Part shown: piece by piece, positions 26,252 to 35,668 of the stretch
How the letters are laid out: the number at the start of each line of letters is the position of its first letter
Numbering within the stretch: position 1 is the first letter of the stretch
NCBI GenBank assembly: GCA_014156375.1
Contig: RQJH01000002.1
Span: 402,331-466,330 of the forward strand
Reading direction: 5' to 3'
DNA from: Enterobacteriaceae bacterium 89
GTDB lineage: Bacteria > Pseudomonadota > Gammaproteobacteria > Enterobacterales > Enterobacteriaceae
DNA length: 64,000 nucleotides
Position numbers and translations under genes: made by a program
The notes under the pieces: generated by a model
What the model saw: only the letters and a program-made list of their open reading frames with translations
Told to the model about the DNA's origin: nothing
Database searches by the model: none

Positions 26252-26942
26252 TCTTGACGCCTTACAGGTGAATTTTGCTGGAAAAAAGGCAGTTTCCGCT
26301 GCCAGTTTTACGGTTGAGGCGGGTGAAACCTTCAGCCTGATCGGCGCCTCCGGCTGCGGAAAATCGACAATTCTGCGTGTACTCGCGGGAATACAGCGTG
26401 AATGGCAGGGCCGCGTTGATCTGTTTGGCTCAGCCATCACTCCGGGCAAGCGCTTCAGCGGCGAGCTGCGTCGCAACGTGCAGATGGTTTTTCAAGATCC
26501 CTACGCGTCCCTGCACCCGAACCATACGCTGTGGCGCACGCTTGCCGAGCCGTTAAAAATCCACGGCATTGGCGATATCCTTCAGCGTGTTAATACGGCG
26601 CTTGAGCAGGTGGGACTTCCTGCCGATGCCGCACAGCGCTATCCGCATCAGCTTTCCGGCGGCCAGCGTCAGCGTGTGGCGATCGCACGTGCGTTGTTAC
26701 TGCGCCCGCAGCTTTTGCTGCTTGATGAGCCAACTTCAGCGCTGGATATGTCAGTACAGGCCGAAATTCTCAATCTGCTGAACCGGCTGAAGCAGGAACA
26801 CGGCATGACCTATCTGCTGGTCAGCCACGATGCCGATGTGATTGCGCATATGTCCGACCGCGCGGCGTTTATGGCGGAGGGGGTTATTCAGCGATATTTT
26901 GATCGTGAGGCGCTGGTGCAGGGTGAGCATCGGATGTCGTAA
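26238..26942 (+). CDS. Peptide-type ABC transporter, ATPase 2 (DppF-like, short)
   Basis: 234 residues. Walker A 'GASGCGKS', Q-loop 'VFQDPYASLHP', signature 'LSGGQRQRVAIARAL', Walker B 'LLLLDEPTSALD', H-loop 'LVSHD'. It overlaps ATPase 1 by 14 bases. It lacks the C-terminal oligopeptide extension, which resembles the compact ATPases of nickel/opine-type importers more than DppF; substrate stays open. The operon ends in a REP element and shares a terminator with phoH. Confidence 0.82.
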   Translation: MSIVNLDALQVNFAGKKAVSAASFTVEAGETFSLIGASGCGKSTILRVLAGIQREWQGRVDLFGSAITPGKRFSGELRRNVQMVFQDPYASLHPNHTLWRTLAEPLKIHGIGDILQRVNTALEQVGLPADAAQRYPHQLSGGQRQRVAIARALLLRPQLLLLDEPTSALDMSVQAEILNLLNRLKQEHGMTYLLVSHDADVIAHMSDRAAFMAEGVIQRYFDREALVQGEHRMS

Positions 26943-26945
26943 TTT

Positions 26946-27003
26946 ATCGCCCGGTGGCACGGTGTTTGTAGGTCCGGCAAGCTGGCGCCGCCGGGCAATT
27001 CCG
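26946..27003. repeat. REP/BIME element
   Basis: CGCCCGGTGGCACGG ... GTAGGTCCGGCAAGC ... GCGCCGCCGGGCAA: a pair of REP halves in opposite orientation between convergent genes. Confidence 0.8.
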
Positions 27004-27017
27004 TAACACAAAAAGCA

Positions 27018-27044
27018 AAGCCCGGTTTCCCGGGCTTTGTTTTC
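27018..27044. terminator. Bidirectional terminator between ABC operon and phoH
   Basis: AAAGCCCGG-TTT-CCCGGGCTTT hairpin followed by TGTTTTC on + and preceded by an A-rich run (CACAAAAAGC) serving as the T-run for phoH on -. Confidence 0.8.
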
Positions 27045-27071
27045 AGTACACAGTAGTCACAGCAGCCAGAC

Positions 27072-28139
27072 TCAACTGTAGGCGTGTAATGTACGTTGGC
27101 AGAGCGCGGATCGTACGCAGTCCTCTTTGCCGAAGCGAACGACACCGACCATGTCATCCTCCTCAAAACGTGCCAGCGCATCGGCCAGGCCAGACTGTAC
27201 ACCCCGCGGAAGGTCACACTGGGTGATGTCGCCGTTGACGATAACCGTCACGTTTTCCCCGAGGCGGGTCAGGAACATCTTCATTTTCGCTGCGGTCACG
27301 TTCTGGGCCTCGTCCAGAATCACCACCGCATTTTCAAAGGTACGTCCGCGCATATAGGCGAACGGCGCGATCTCCACCTTGCCAATTTCCGGGCGCAGGC
27401 AGTATTGCATGAAGGACGATCCCAATCTCTTCACCAGGATGTCGTAAACCGGGCGGAAATAAGGAGCGAACTTCTCTGAGATGTCGCCGGGTAAGAAGCC
27501 AAGATCTTCATCGGCCTGCAGAACCGGACGGGTAACGATGATCCTCTCAACGTCCTTATGAATGAGGGCCTCTGCCGCTTTTGCTGCGCTGATCCAGGTT
27601 TTCCCGCACCCTGCTTCGCCGGTGGCGAAGATCAGCTGTTTACTCTCGATTGCATTCAGGTAGTGCGCCTGAGCCTCATTGCGCGCTTCAATTGGAGAAT
27701 TATCACGGCAGTCCCGCGCCATGCCAATTGCTTCTACGCCACTCATCTGCACAAGCGAGGTGACCGATTCTTCTTCACGTTGTTTGTGACTGCGTGAATC
27801 CCGTCTCAGCACACGTTTTGCTTCGCGACGAGCTTTGATCACTGCTTTTTGTCTTCCCATGGATAGCACCTTGAGTTGTTGGTCAACATTACACGTGCCA
27901 GTAGTGTCGGCACGATTATGCGCACGAACGTCTGAGGTTTGGCTTCCTTGTAAGCCATTGCTTGCCGGTTGATAGGTGATATCGCGACTACGCGCACCGC
28001 GTATCACATCGATGGACTCATGAGCTGTGGATGTCAAAGAGGGAAATTTAGTGGTGAAGAAATCGCTGCCGGAGGTGTGGCCTCCGCGCTGGGTGGTGCG
28101 GTTATGGTGTCTTCTTTGTCCAGTACAGGACGCTACCAT
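27072..28139 (-). CDS. phoH: PhoH-family ATPase
   Basis: 355 residues from ATG 28139, which has AGGAG 7 bases upstream and matches the about 354-residue E. coli form as I recall it. A second start at ATG 27860 (AAGGTG, MGRQK...) would give 262 residues and contains the whole conserved domain, so the N-terminal 93 low-complexity residues are the uncertain part. PhoH P-loop NTPase: Walker A 'GEAGCGKTWISA', Walker B 'VILDEAQN', and 'VIVNGDITQCDLP'. In E. coli it is phosphate-starvation inducible; I did not find a convincing pho box here. Cytoplasmic; RNA-related role suspected for the family. Confidence 0.88.
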   Translation of the reverse strand: MVASCTGQRRHHNRTTQRGGHTSGSDFFTTKFPSLTSTAHESIDVIRGARSRDITYQPASNGLQGSQTSDVRAHNRADTTGTCNVDQQLKVLSMGRQKAVIKARREAKRVLRRDSRSHKQREEESVTSLVQMSGVEAIGMARDCRDNSPIEARNEAQAHYLNAIESKQLIFATGEAGCGKTWISAAKAAEALIHKDVERIIVTRPVLQADEDLGFLPGDISEKFAPYFRPVYDILVKRLGSSFMQYCLRPEIGKVEIAPFAYMRGRTFENAVVILDEAQNVTAAKMKMFLTRLGENVTVIVNGDITQCDLPRGVQSGLADALARFEEDDMVGVVRFGKEDCVRSALCQRTLHAYS

Positions 28140-28327
28140 TAGCGATCTCCTAAGTGAACCATCACTGCCGGGAACTACCGCTTACTTAATAAGTACACCA
28201 ATAATTAGCATTAATGCAACAATTATTTTACTTATTGCTAAATAGCGGGATTCACTACAGTTAGGCACAGAATCGACCACTCATATTACATAAATATTTC
28301 AATAGCCTGCTGAGCACCAAAAAAATT

Positions 28328-28412
28328 GCCCGGTGGCGCTGCGCTGACCGGACCTACAACATCAAAACACGATGCTGAACCGTAGGTCCGGCAAGCACAG
28401 CGCCGCCGGGCA
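28328..28412. repeat. BIME (two opposed REP halves)
   Basis: TGCCCGGTGGCGCTGCGCTGACCGGACCTAC, spacer, then GTAGGTCCGGCAAGCACAGCGCCGCCGGGCA, just downstream of efeB. The 282-base phoH-efeB gap otherwise shows only AT-rich upstream sequence of phoH. Confidence 0.85.
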
Positions 28413-28421
28413 TATAGAGGA

Positions 28422-29705
28422 TTACGCTTCGAGCAGGGACTGGGCGAGATAACCCGATTTGTCTTTCACGCCCGGCAGCACGAAGAAATACCCGCCGCCA
28501 ATCGGCTTGATGTACTCCTCCAGCGCTTCGCCGTTAAGGCGTTTTTGCACCGTCAGGAAGCCTTTTTCCAGATCGTGCTGATAGCAGACAAACAGCAGCC
28601 CCATTTCCAGCTGACCGGCGTTATTCACCCCGAGCGAATAGCTGTAGCCACGGCGCATCATCAGGCTCGACTGGGTTTCCGGGGTGCGCGGGTTCGCCAG
28701 ACGGATATGGCTGTCGAGGGCGATGGTATCGCCATTCGGATCGCTGGCGTAGTCCGGAACGTCATGCTCGTTTTTCATACCGAGCGGCGCGCCGGAGTGC
28801 TTGTCGCGACCGAAAATTGTCTGCTGCTCTTTCAGCGGCGTGCGGTCCCAGAACTCAACGTGGAACTGGATGATGCGTACGGCCTGGTATGAACCGCCGG
28901 TCGTCCAGGCCGGTTCACCCTGCCCTTCCGTCACCCAGACGATTTCATCCATCAGCTTCGCATCATGGCTGTCCGGGTTGGCGGTGCCGTCTTTAAAGCC
29001 CAGCAGATTCACCGGCGTTTCTTTACCCTGGCTGCGGGCTGCGTGATCGGAGATAAATCCTTCCCGCTTCCAGCGCACGCTCAGCAAATCCGGGGAATGC
29101 TTGATGATATCCCGCAGTGCGTGGATCACCGTATCCTGCGTGTTGGCGCAAATCTGCAGCAGCAGATCGCCGTGACACAGCGACGCGTCCAGCGCATCAT
29201 TCGGGAAACCGGTCATGCGTTGCAGTTTCTTCGGCGCTTTATCCGCCAGGCCGAAACGTTCGTCAAACAGCGAATGCCCGAGGGAAACGGTGACGGTCAG
29301 GTTATCCGGGGCGATGTACGGCCCGAGAATGCCCGAATCCATCGGCGGTAAACGCGGGTTTGGCGTATCCGGCGCAGGACCACCGGGGGGGAGGAAAGTA
29401 ATGCGGTCGGTCAGCAGCTTAAACAGGCGCTGCAGATCGTCCTTATCGCTCGCCAGCACGTCAAAGGCGACAATCATCATCGACGCCTGCTGCGGCGTTA
29501 ACACGCCCGCCTGGTGCAGACCGTGGAAAGGCTGGGTTTCCATCCGCGCGTTCGGAGAGAGCGTTCCCGGTGCGCTTTGTGGTTTCGCCGCATGAGCTAC
29601 CGGACAACCGCCGGTAAGAGCCAGCGCGCCTCCCAGCGCGCCGATATTTTTCAGTAAGCGCCGACGTGACGGCTCGGTCACGTCGGGTTTGTTGCTCTGT
29701 GCCAT
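28422..29705 (-). CDS. efeB: Deferrochelatase / DyP-type peroxidase
   Basis: 427 residues. Twin-arginine signal '[21 protein letters not shown]' near residues 12-32, so folded with heme and exported by Tat to the periplasm. DyP hallmarks: 'GFKDGTANP' (GxxDG) about residue 230, '[14 protein letters not shown]' and a C-terminal '[10 protein letters not shown]'. It is reported to take iron from heme and act with EfeO/EfeU in acid-induced ferrous iron uptake. Last gene of efeUOB, starting 5 bases after efeO. Confidence 0.93.
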   Translation of the reverse strand: MAQSNKPDVTEPSRRRLLKNIGALGGALALTGGCPVAHAAKPQSAPGTLSPNARMETQPFHGLHQAGVLTPQQASMMIVAFDVLASDKDDLQRLFKLLTDRITFLPPGGPAPDTPNPRLPPMDSGILGPYIAPDNLTVTVSLGHSLFDERFGLADKAPKKLQRMTGFPNDALDASLCHGDLLLQICANTQDTVIHALRDIIKHSPDLLSVRWKREGFISDHAARSQGKETPVNLLGFKDGTANPDSHDAKLMDEIVWVTEGQGEPAWTTGGSYQAVRIIQFHVEFWDRTPLKEQQTIFGRDKHSGAPLGMKNEHDVPDYASDPNGDTIALDSHIRLANPRTPETQSSLMMRRGYSYSLGVNNAGQLEMGLLFVCYQHDLEKGFLTVQKRLNGEALEEYIKPIGGGYFFVLPGVKDKSGYLAQSLLEA

Positions 29706-29710
29706 CTTGC

Positions 29711-30838
29711 TTAGTCCAGCCCCAGGATCCCACGCAGCTGCGCCAGGTCTTCCGCCAGCGCCGTGACCGGGCCTTTCAGCGCGTTGCGGTCGGCGGTGGT
29801 CAGCTTGTCATAGGTTTCGTAGCCGTCTTTGGTTTTGTACTTCGCCAGAATGGTGTCGACTTTCTTGAAGTTGGCATCCACTTTGGCCAGCAGTTCGCTG
29901 TTGTCTTTTTGCAGCTGAGGACGCAGCAGGTTGACGATCTTCTGCGCACCGTCAACGTTGGCCTGGAAGTCGAACAGGTCGGTGTGGCTGTAGCGATCTT
30001 CTTCACCGCTAATTTTGCTGGCCGCCACTTCTTCAATCAGGTCAGCTGCGCCGCCCACCACTTTTGACGGAGGGAATGCCAGCTCGCTGATGCGCTTTTG
30101 CAGTTCCAGCACGTCTTCGTTGAGCTTAGTCGCATAGGTTTCCATACCTTTGGTGGAGTTGTCGCCAAACAGCGCTTTCTCCAGGCGGTGGAAGCCGGTG
30201 AATTTCGGATCTTCAGCTTTCTTCTCGAAATCGTCTTCACGGGCATCGATGCTGCTGTCGAGGTCAGAGAACAGCTCGGCAATCGGTTCGATACGCTCAT
30301 AGTGCTGACGGGTTGGTGCATACAGCGCTTTGGCTTTTTCGAGGTCGCCGGCTTTCACCGCGTCGGTAAAGGCTTTGGTACCTTTCGCCAGTTCAGCCAC
30401 TTCAGCGGACACGTAGACTTTGTAGTTGGCAATCGCATCGCCCAGGCTCAGCACCGCATCGGCTTTCGCCGCATCGGCCGTGGCTTCGCCTTTGACGATC
30501 AACGTGCCTTTCGGGTTGGTCAGCAGGCCGCAGGTCATTTCATACTGACCCGGCTGCAGGTTGGCGGTCATTTTCTGGGTGAAGCCCGGCGCGATGTTTT
30601 CACGCTCTTCCACCACCATCACCCCTTTGAGGATCTCCCACTCCAGCGCTTTCTGGCTGTGGTTCTGGATGATGAACTGGGTTTTGCCCGAGTTGACGGT
30701 GATGCTCATCGGCTCACACTGTTTGTCCGTCACGGTCACTTTGACCTGAGGAATATCGGCAGCTTGTGCATAGAAAGCAGAAGAGAACAGCGCAGCGATA
30801 CCCAGCTGCAGCGCACTACGGCGGAAATTAATCGTCAT
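29711..30838 (-). CDS. efeO: Periplasmic iron-binding component of the Efe system
   Basis: 375 residues. Sec signal about 1-26 ('[21 protein letters not shown]'). An N-terminal cupredoxin-like domain (about 28-118, '[19 protein letters not shown]', 'MTCG') is followed by a peptidase_M75/imelysin-like helical domain with the 'HRLE' metal motif ('[10 protein letters not shown]'). It delivers iron to EfeU in the inner membrane. It lies 56 bases after efeU and is intact although efeU is frameshifted. Confidence 0.93.
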   Translation of the reverse strand: MTINFRRSALQLGIAALFSSAFYAQAADIPQVKVTVTDKQCEPMSITVNSGKTQFIIQNHSQKALEWEILKGVMVVEERENIAPGFTQKMTANLQPGQYEMTCGLLTNPKGTLIVKGEATADAAKADAVLSLGDAIANYKVYVSAEVAELAKGTKAFTDAVKAGDLEKAKALYAPTRQHYERIEPIAELFSDLDSSIDAREDDFEKKAEDPKFTGFHRLEKALFGDNSTKGMETYATKLNEDVLELQKRISELAFPPSKVVGGAADLIEEVAASKISGEEDRYSHTDLFDFQANVDGAQKIVNLLRPQLQKDNSELLAKVDANFKKVDTILAKYKTKDGYETYDKLTTADRNALKGPVTALAEDLAQLRGILGLD

Positions 30839-30893
30839 GACCCATCCCTTAATAAATTCAAATAAGTATGTTGTAACTAATTAGCTGTGTTGA

Positions 30894-31725
30894 TTACGCC
30901 GTACGAGATGGACTCGTTGAGGCGCGCGGCGGCAGCGCAAACAGCACCAGCGCCGGGATCAGATAGATAAAGTACACCGCCACTTCGCTGACGCTTGGCG
31001 CTTCCTGGTAGCCAAAGATACCTTCAAGCAGCGTGCCAAACAGCGTGTGGGTGGAGAGCGTAGCGCTGAGATCGAACGCGACATCCTGGAAATGGTTCCA
31101 CAGTCCGGCTTCATGGAAGGCGCGGATCGCACCTGCGGAAAGCCCGGCGGCCACCAGCAGAATAAACAGGCTGGTCCATTTGAAGAAGGCACCCAGGTTC
31201 AGGCGCAGGCCGCCCCAGTAGATCATAAAGCCCAGTACGATAGCGGTCGCCAGACCGAGCATCGCCCCCAGCGGCGGCCAGATGCCCAGATCCTGCTGGA
31301 AAGAGGCCAGCAGGAAAAACACCGACTCCAGCCCTTCACGCGCGACGGCGAAAAAGACCATCAGAATCAGCGCCCAGCCGTGGTTGTTGCCTTTTTGCAA
31401 CGCGTTATCCACCGCTTCTTCCAGCTGCTTTTTAACGTTACGGGAAACTTTGCGCATCCAGAACACCATCCAGGTGAGGATGAAGACGGCTATCACCGCC
31501 ACGATCCCCTCGAACATCTCCTGCTGTTTCTGCGGGAATTCACCGGTGGTTTCGTTGATGAAGATGCCCAAACCGAGGCACAGCGCGGCGGCCAGCAGTA
31601 CGCCAATCCACATCACCCCGATCCAGCGAGCCGCGCTGAGTGCGCTTCAGATAGCTGGCGATAAGGCTGACAATCAGCGCGGCTTCCAGCCCTTCGCGTA
31701 ACATAATGAGAAATGGAACAAACAT
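30894..31725 (-). pseudogene. efeU: efeU, ferrous iron permease, broken by a one-base frameshift
   Basis: The start (ATG 31725, GAAGGG upstream) encodes the normal 'MFVPFLIMLREGLEAALIVS' opening with the REGLE iron motif, then 'YLKRTQRG' and loses frame. From about base 31620 the normal EfeU sequence resumes in another frame ('MWIGVLLAAALCLG' through the second 'AREGLES' motif to the C-terminus). Compared with the intact E. coli protein, one extra A (+ strand, about 31629, in CCAGCGAGCCGCG) explains the break. The two frames together cover all of EfeU (about 276 residues). E. coli K-12 is known to carry a frameshifted efeU too. A sequencing error is possible; the site is not a long homopolymer. 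Confidence 0.85.
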
Positions 31726-31783
31726 GCCAGAAACCCTTCAGTGTGAACCGCAGTCAATCGATGCAAAGTTTCGTAAATATGAG

Positions 31784-31802
31784 TGATAGTGATTATCATT
31801 AC
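31784..31802. promoter_or_regulatory. Fur box upstream of efeU
   Basis: GATAGTGATTATCATTACG matches the 19-bp Fur consensus GATAATGATAATCATTATC at 15 positions. It lies 59 bases upstream of the efeU ATG, in the right place to repress efeUOB under iron-replete conditions. Confidence 0.8.
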
Positions 31803-31975
31803 GGCACAAAGAAACACAAGTGAAATGTTTGGAGAATGATGTCAGGTTGTAAAAACTTGCCTGCGGTATCGTTATCAGCCTAACGAAAATAATGTCTGTC
31901 TGCGTGACGTAACCGTTTACGTCGCCGTTGCGCTGTGGCTAAATATGCGCCCCGTTTCTCTGTGAAATTAATACA

Positions 31976-33160
31976 ATGGCAACTGTTCTTCACTTCCTGC
32001 TGGCGCTTGTGGTGATCCTCGCGCTCGCCTGGCTGGTCAGCTTTGACCGTAAAAAAATTCGCGTCCGCTATATTGTTCAGCTGATTGTGATTGAAATCGC
32101 GCTGGCGTTTTTCTTCCTGCACGCCGACAGCGGCTTAGCGGTGATTAAATCCGTCTCCGGCGTGTTTGAATCTCTGCTGAAATTCTCGGCGGAAGGCAGC
32201 GATTTTGTCTTCGGCGGCATGAGCAAGCAGGGCCTGGCCTTTATTTTCCTTGGCGTGCTGTGTCCGATTATCTTTATTTCCGCGCTGATCGGTATTCTGC
32301 AACACTGGCGCATTCTGCCGATTTTCATTCGGGTGATTGGCACGCTGCTGTCGAAAGTCAACGGCATGGGCAAGCTGGAATCTTTTAACGCCGTCAGCTC
32401 GCTGATCCTCGGCCAGTCTGAAAACTTCATTGCTTACAAAGGTGTGCTGGCGGACCTCTCCTCTCGTCGCCTGTTCACCATGGCCGCGACCGCGATGTCG
32501 ACCGTTTCGCTGTCAATTGTCGGCGCCTATATGACCATGCTCGATCCGAAATATGTGGTGGCGGCGCTGGTCCTGAATATGTTCAGCACCTTTATCATTC
32601 TGTCCGTCATTAACCCGACGCGTCCGGATGCGGAAGCAGAGATTAAGCTCGAGAAGCTGCACGAATCGCAGAGCTTCTTTGAAATGCTCGGCGAATATAT
32701 TCTGGCCGGGTTTAAGGTAGCGATGATCATTATGGCGATGCTGATCGGCTTTATTGCCATTATCAGCGCCGTCAACGCCCTCTTCTCCTCCGTGTTTGGC
32801 ATGAGCTTCCAGCAGATCCTCGGCTATGTGTTTTATCCGCTGGCGTGGCTGATTGGCATTCCGCTGAGCGATGCCCTGAACGCAGGCAGCATCATGGCGA
32901 CCAAGCTGGTGGCAAATGAGTTTGTGGCGATGATTGAGCTGCAGAAATTGGCCGCAGAGATGACGCCGCGCGGGCTGGGGATCCTGTCCGTGTTCCTGGT
33001 CTCGTTCGCCAACTTTGCCTCTATCGGCATTGTCGCCGGGGCAATTAAAGGCCTGAACGAACAACAGGGAAATTCGGTTTCTCGCTTCGGCCTTCGTCTG
33101 GTTTACGGCGCAACGTTGGTGAGTTTGCTTTCCGCGAGTTTTGCGGGGCTGGTGCTTTAA
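31976..33160 (+). CDS. Concentrative nucleoside transporter (CNT/NupC family)
   Basis: 394 residues with about nine to ten helices. The N-terminal Nucleos_tra2_N pair, the gate domain ('[24 protein letters not shown]' about 142-165, containing the conserved G-Q/T-S-E-N nucleoside-binding motif) and the C-terminal '[17 protein letters not shown]' are all visible. Proton-driven nucleoside uptake across the inner membrane. Paralogues NupC, NupX and YeiM are not told apart here. Single gene, divergent from efeU; 250 bases separate the two starts. Confidence 0.85.
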   Translation: MATVLHFLLALVVILALAWLVSFDRKKIRVRYIVQLIVIEIALAFFFLHADSGLAVIKSVSGVFESLLKFSAEGSDFVFGGMSKQGLAFIFLGVLCPIIFISALIGILQHWRILPIFIRVIGTLLSKVNGMGKLESFNAVSSLILGQSENFIAYKGVLADLSSRRLFTMAATAMSTVSLSIVGAYMTMLDPKYVVAALVLNMFSTFIILSVINPTRPDAEAEIKLEKLHESQSFFEMLGEYILAGFKVAMIIMAMLIGFIAIISAVNALFSSVFGMSFQQILGYVFYPLAWLIGIPLSDALNAGSIMATKLVANEFVAMIELQKLAAEMTPRGLGILSVFLVSFANFASIGIVAGAIKGLNEQQGNSVSRFGLRLVYGATLVSLLSASFAGLVL

Positions 33161-33162
33161 AT

Positions 33163-33218
33163 TAATGCCCGGCGGCGCTTCGCTTGCGCGGACCTACGTG
33201 ATGTGGGTCCGCGCAAAA
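33163..33218. repeat. Degenerate REP element
   Basis: TGCCCGGCGGCGCTTCGCTTGCGCGGACCTACGTG ... GTGGGTCCGCGCAA, between convergent genes. Confidence 0.7.
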
Positions 33219-33221
33219 TAA

Positions 33222-33650
33222 TCAAAACTGTACGCAAACCGGCTGGTCGACGCGCATGACGGATTCTTGCGCAAAGCGGGATTTGTAGATCCCTCGTAAC
33301 GCTTCAATATTGGTTTCGCTCTGTGCGTCTTTGCCGTGGATCAGCATCAGCGCTTTGCTCTGCTCACGCGCCACGGTTCCATCGTTGCCCAGCCACTGTC
33401 CGCGGGCGTCAAACACCGTCAGACCATCCTTAAAGCGCGGCGTCACGTCGCGGTCCACAAACTGCTGCCACTCCTGAGCGGTAATATCCTTCCCGGCCGG
33501 ACGATTGAGGCCGAAATAGAGCGTGGTTTGCTGCATCTGGTTTTCGGCCTTGCAGCTCTGTGCGTCCGCTGTAGTTTTCTGCGCGGGCGCGACGCAACCC
33601 GCTAATGCGAACGCCAGCGCGATGGCGGCACAGCCCATTTTCGTTTTCAC
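33222..33650 (-). CDS. DUF3574 lipoprotein
   Basis: 142 residues. Lipoprotein signal with lipobox L-A-G-C19, then Val at +2, which does not retain the protein in the inner membrane, so outer-membrane sorting is likely. The body ('LYFGLNRPAGKDITAQEWQQFVDRDVTPRFKDGLTVFDARGQW') is typical DUF3574, a family of unknown role. Own gene; convergent with the CNT gene. Confidence 0.8.
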   Translation of the reverse strand: MKTKMGCAAIALAFALAGCVAPAQKTTADAQSCKAENQMQQTTLYFGLNRPAGKDITAQEWQQFVDRDVTPRFKDGLTVFDARGQWLGNDGTVAREQSKALMLIHGKDAQSETNIEALRGIYKSRFAQESVMRVDQPVCVQF

Positions 33651-33729
33651 TGTTTGCTATCCTCATTCTTTTAACTGCACATTGTTTTTTTGCAGCAAGA
33701 TATCAGCGCATTTCCAGGTGATTAGCAAG

Positions 33730-33756
33730 AAAAAAGCCCGCTTTCGCGGGCTTTCA
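33730..33756 (-). terminator. Terminator of putP
   Basis: On -, GAAAGCCCGCGAAAGCGGGCTTTTTTCTT: a GC-rich stem AAGCCCGC/GCGGGCTT with a short loop and a T-run, starting just past the putP stop. Confidence 0.9.
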
Positions 33757-33759
33757 GTC

Positions 33760-35268
33760 TTACTCTTCCAGCAACCGCGACGGCGGTGCGGAGTGGTAAT
33801 GCGCATCCGCCTCGGCAAAGCGCTTTTGCATAGAGGCCGACGGCACTTTATCCATCAGGCTGAAGACCACAATCCCGATGCTGCCGAAGATGAAGCCTGG
33901 GATGATTTCATACAGGCCGAGCCAGCCGAACTGCTTCCAGACGATAACGGTCACCGCACCGATGATCATCCCCGCCAGCGCGCCATTACGGGTCATACGG
34001 GACCACATCACGGAGAACAGCACCACCGGACCAAACGCCGCGCCGAAACCTGCCCACGCGTAGCTCACGAGGCCCAGCACGCGGTTTTCCGGGTTTGCCG
34101 CCAGGGCAATCGCCACCAGAGCCACCACCAGCACCATCAAGCGCCCAACCCACACCAGCTCTTTCTGGCTCGCACCTTTGCGCAGGAACGCTTTGTACAG
34201 GTCTTCAGTGATGGCGCTTGAGCACACCAGCAGCTGGCAGCTTAGGGTGGACATCACCGCGGCCAGAATGGCAGAGAGCAGGATCCCGGCAATCCATGGG
34301 TTAAACAGAATCTGCGCCAGCTCGATGAAGACACGTTCGCTGTTCTGATTCACCGCGCCCGCCAGCTGCGGGTTGTTGTTGAAGAACGCGATTCCAAAGA
34401 AGCCAACCGCCACCGCACCGGCCAGACACAGGATCATCCAGGTCATACTGATGCGACGAGCATGCTTAATGCTGTGGTGGGAATCTGCCGCCATGAAGCG
34501 CGCCAGAATGTGCGGCTGACCGAAGTAGCCCAGGCCCCAGCCCATCAGCGAAACCATCGCCACAAAGTTCAGGCCTTTCAGCATATCGACGTTTTCGATG
34601 CTCTTCTGCTTAATTACTTCCAGCGAATCGCCGAAGCCGCCGACGGTGAAAATCACAATCACTGGCGTCAGGATCAGCGCAAAAATCATCAGGCTTGCCT
34701 GTACGGTGTCGGTCCAGCTGACTGCCAGGAAGCCACCGATGAAGGTGTAGAGAATGGTCGCTGCCGCCCCGCCCCACAGCGCCGTTTCGTAGCTCATGCC
34801 GAAGGTGCTTTCAAACAGACGTGCGCCCGCCACAATGCCGGAGGCACAGTAGATGGTGAAGAAAAGCAGGATAACCAGCGCGGAGATAATCCGCAGCACG
34901 CGGCTGTTGTCTTCAAAGCGACCGGTGAAATAATCCGGCAGGGTCAGCGCGTTATTGTTCACTTCGGTGTGAACGCGCAGGCGCCCGGCAACCAGTTTCC
35001 AGTTAATCCATGCGCCGAGGCACAGACCAATCGCAATCCAGCTTTCGGAAATGCCGGAAATGAAAATCGCGCCCGGCAGGCCCATCAGCAGCCAACCGCT
35101 CATGTCGGAGGCTCCGGCGGACAGCGCGGTGACAAAGGGCCCTAAACTACGGCCGCCCAGAATATAGTCGTCAAAGTTTTTGGTGTTACGCCATGCAATA
35201 AACCCAATCAGGATCATGCCAAAGATATAAATAAGAAACGTCACCAACATCGGTGTGCTAATAGCCAT
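33760..35268 (-). CDS. putP: Sodium/proline symporter
   Basis: 502 residues, same as E. coli PutP. SSF family with 12-13 helices; 'GGRSLGPFVTALSAGASDMSGWLLMGLPG' at about residues 38-66 holds the Na+/proline-binding helix-2 region (including the conserved Asp-Met-Ser-Gly). Imports proline for PutA. Transcribed away from putA across the shared control region. Confidence 0.95.
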   Translation of the reverse strand: MAISTPMLVTFLIYIFGMILIGFIAWRNTKNFDDYILGGRSLGPFVTALSAGASDMSGWLLMGLPGAIFISGISESWIAIGLCLGAWINWKLVAGRLRVHTEVNNNALTLPDYFTGRFEDNSRVLRIISALVILLFFTIYCASGIVAGARLFESTFGMSYETALWGGAAATILYTFIGGFLAVSWTDTVQASLMIFALILTPVIVIFTVGGFGDSLEVIKQKSIENVDMLKGLNFVAMVSLMGWGLGYFGQPHILARFMAADSHHSIKHARRISMTWMILCLAGAVAVGFFGIAFFNNNPQLAGAVNQNSERVFIELAQILFNPWIAGILLSAILAAVMSTLSCQLLVCSSAITEDLYKAFLRKGASQKELVWVGRLMVLVVALVAIALAANPENRVLGLVSYAWAGFGAAFGPVVLFSVMWSRMTRNGALAGMIIGAVTVIVWKQFGWLGLYEIIPGFIFGSIGIVVFSLMDKVPSASMQKRFAEADAHYHSAPPSRLLEE

Positions 35269-35433
35269 CCATTATTCTCCAGAATAACTTTTTTATACCT
35301 GGTGCCGGAACGTAGAACCAGGTGCTGTGTTACGGGCGGAGCGGTATCCTGCCGTAAGCGGAATTTATTCACAAACGATTTAACACTGCATTTACACATA
35401 TTACATCCCCGAAAAGTTACGGCTTTTCTATAG

Positions 35434-35632
35434 GTTGCACTTGCTCACATTTTTATCGGTTGCACCTTTGAAAAGTGTTAACTTCCGCATATTACCTGGC
35501 GTTAATCATCACTCTTAGCGTGCTTTATAATGTTAAAAGTCGTTAACAAGCTATCGGTTTCAATGATTGCTGGCGAGGTCACACTTAACACGGTTGCACA
35601 AAGTTGCAACATGATGGATATTTCTGTGCAAC
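35434..35632. promoter_or_regulatory. put control region with five GTTGCA operators for PutA
   Basis: GTTGCA occurs at 35434-35439, 35459-35464, 35593-35598 and 35603-35608, and in reverse at 35627-35632. The PutA ribbon-helix-helix domain is known to bind this hexamer, and the E. coli put region also has five sites. The whole 400-base gap 35269-35668 between the divergent putP and putA is AT-rich and holds no gene. Confidence 0.85.
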
Positions 35633-35668
35633 CAAAGAAGCCGAATCATAAAAACAGGAGTTTCTGTC

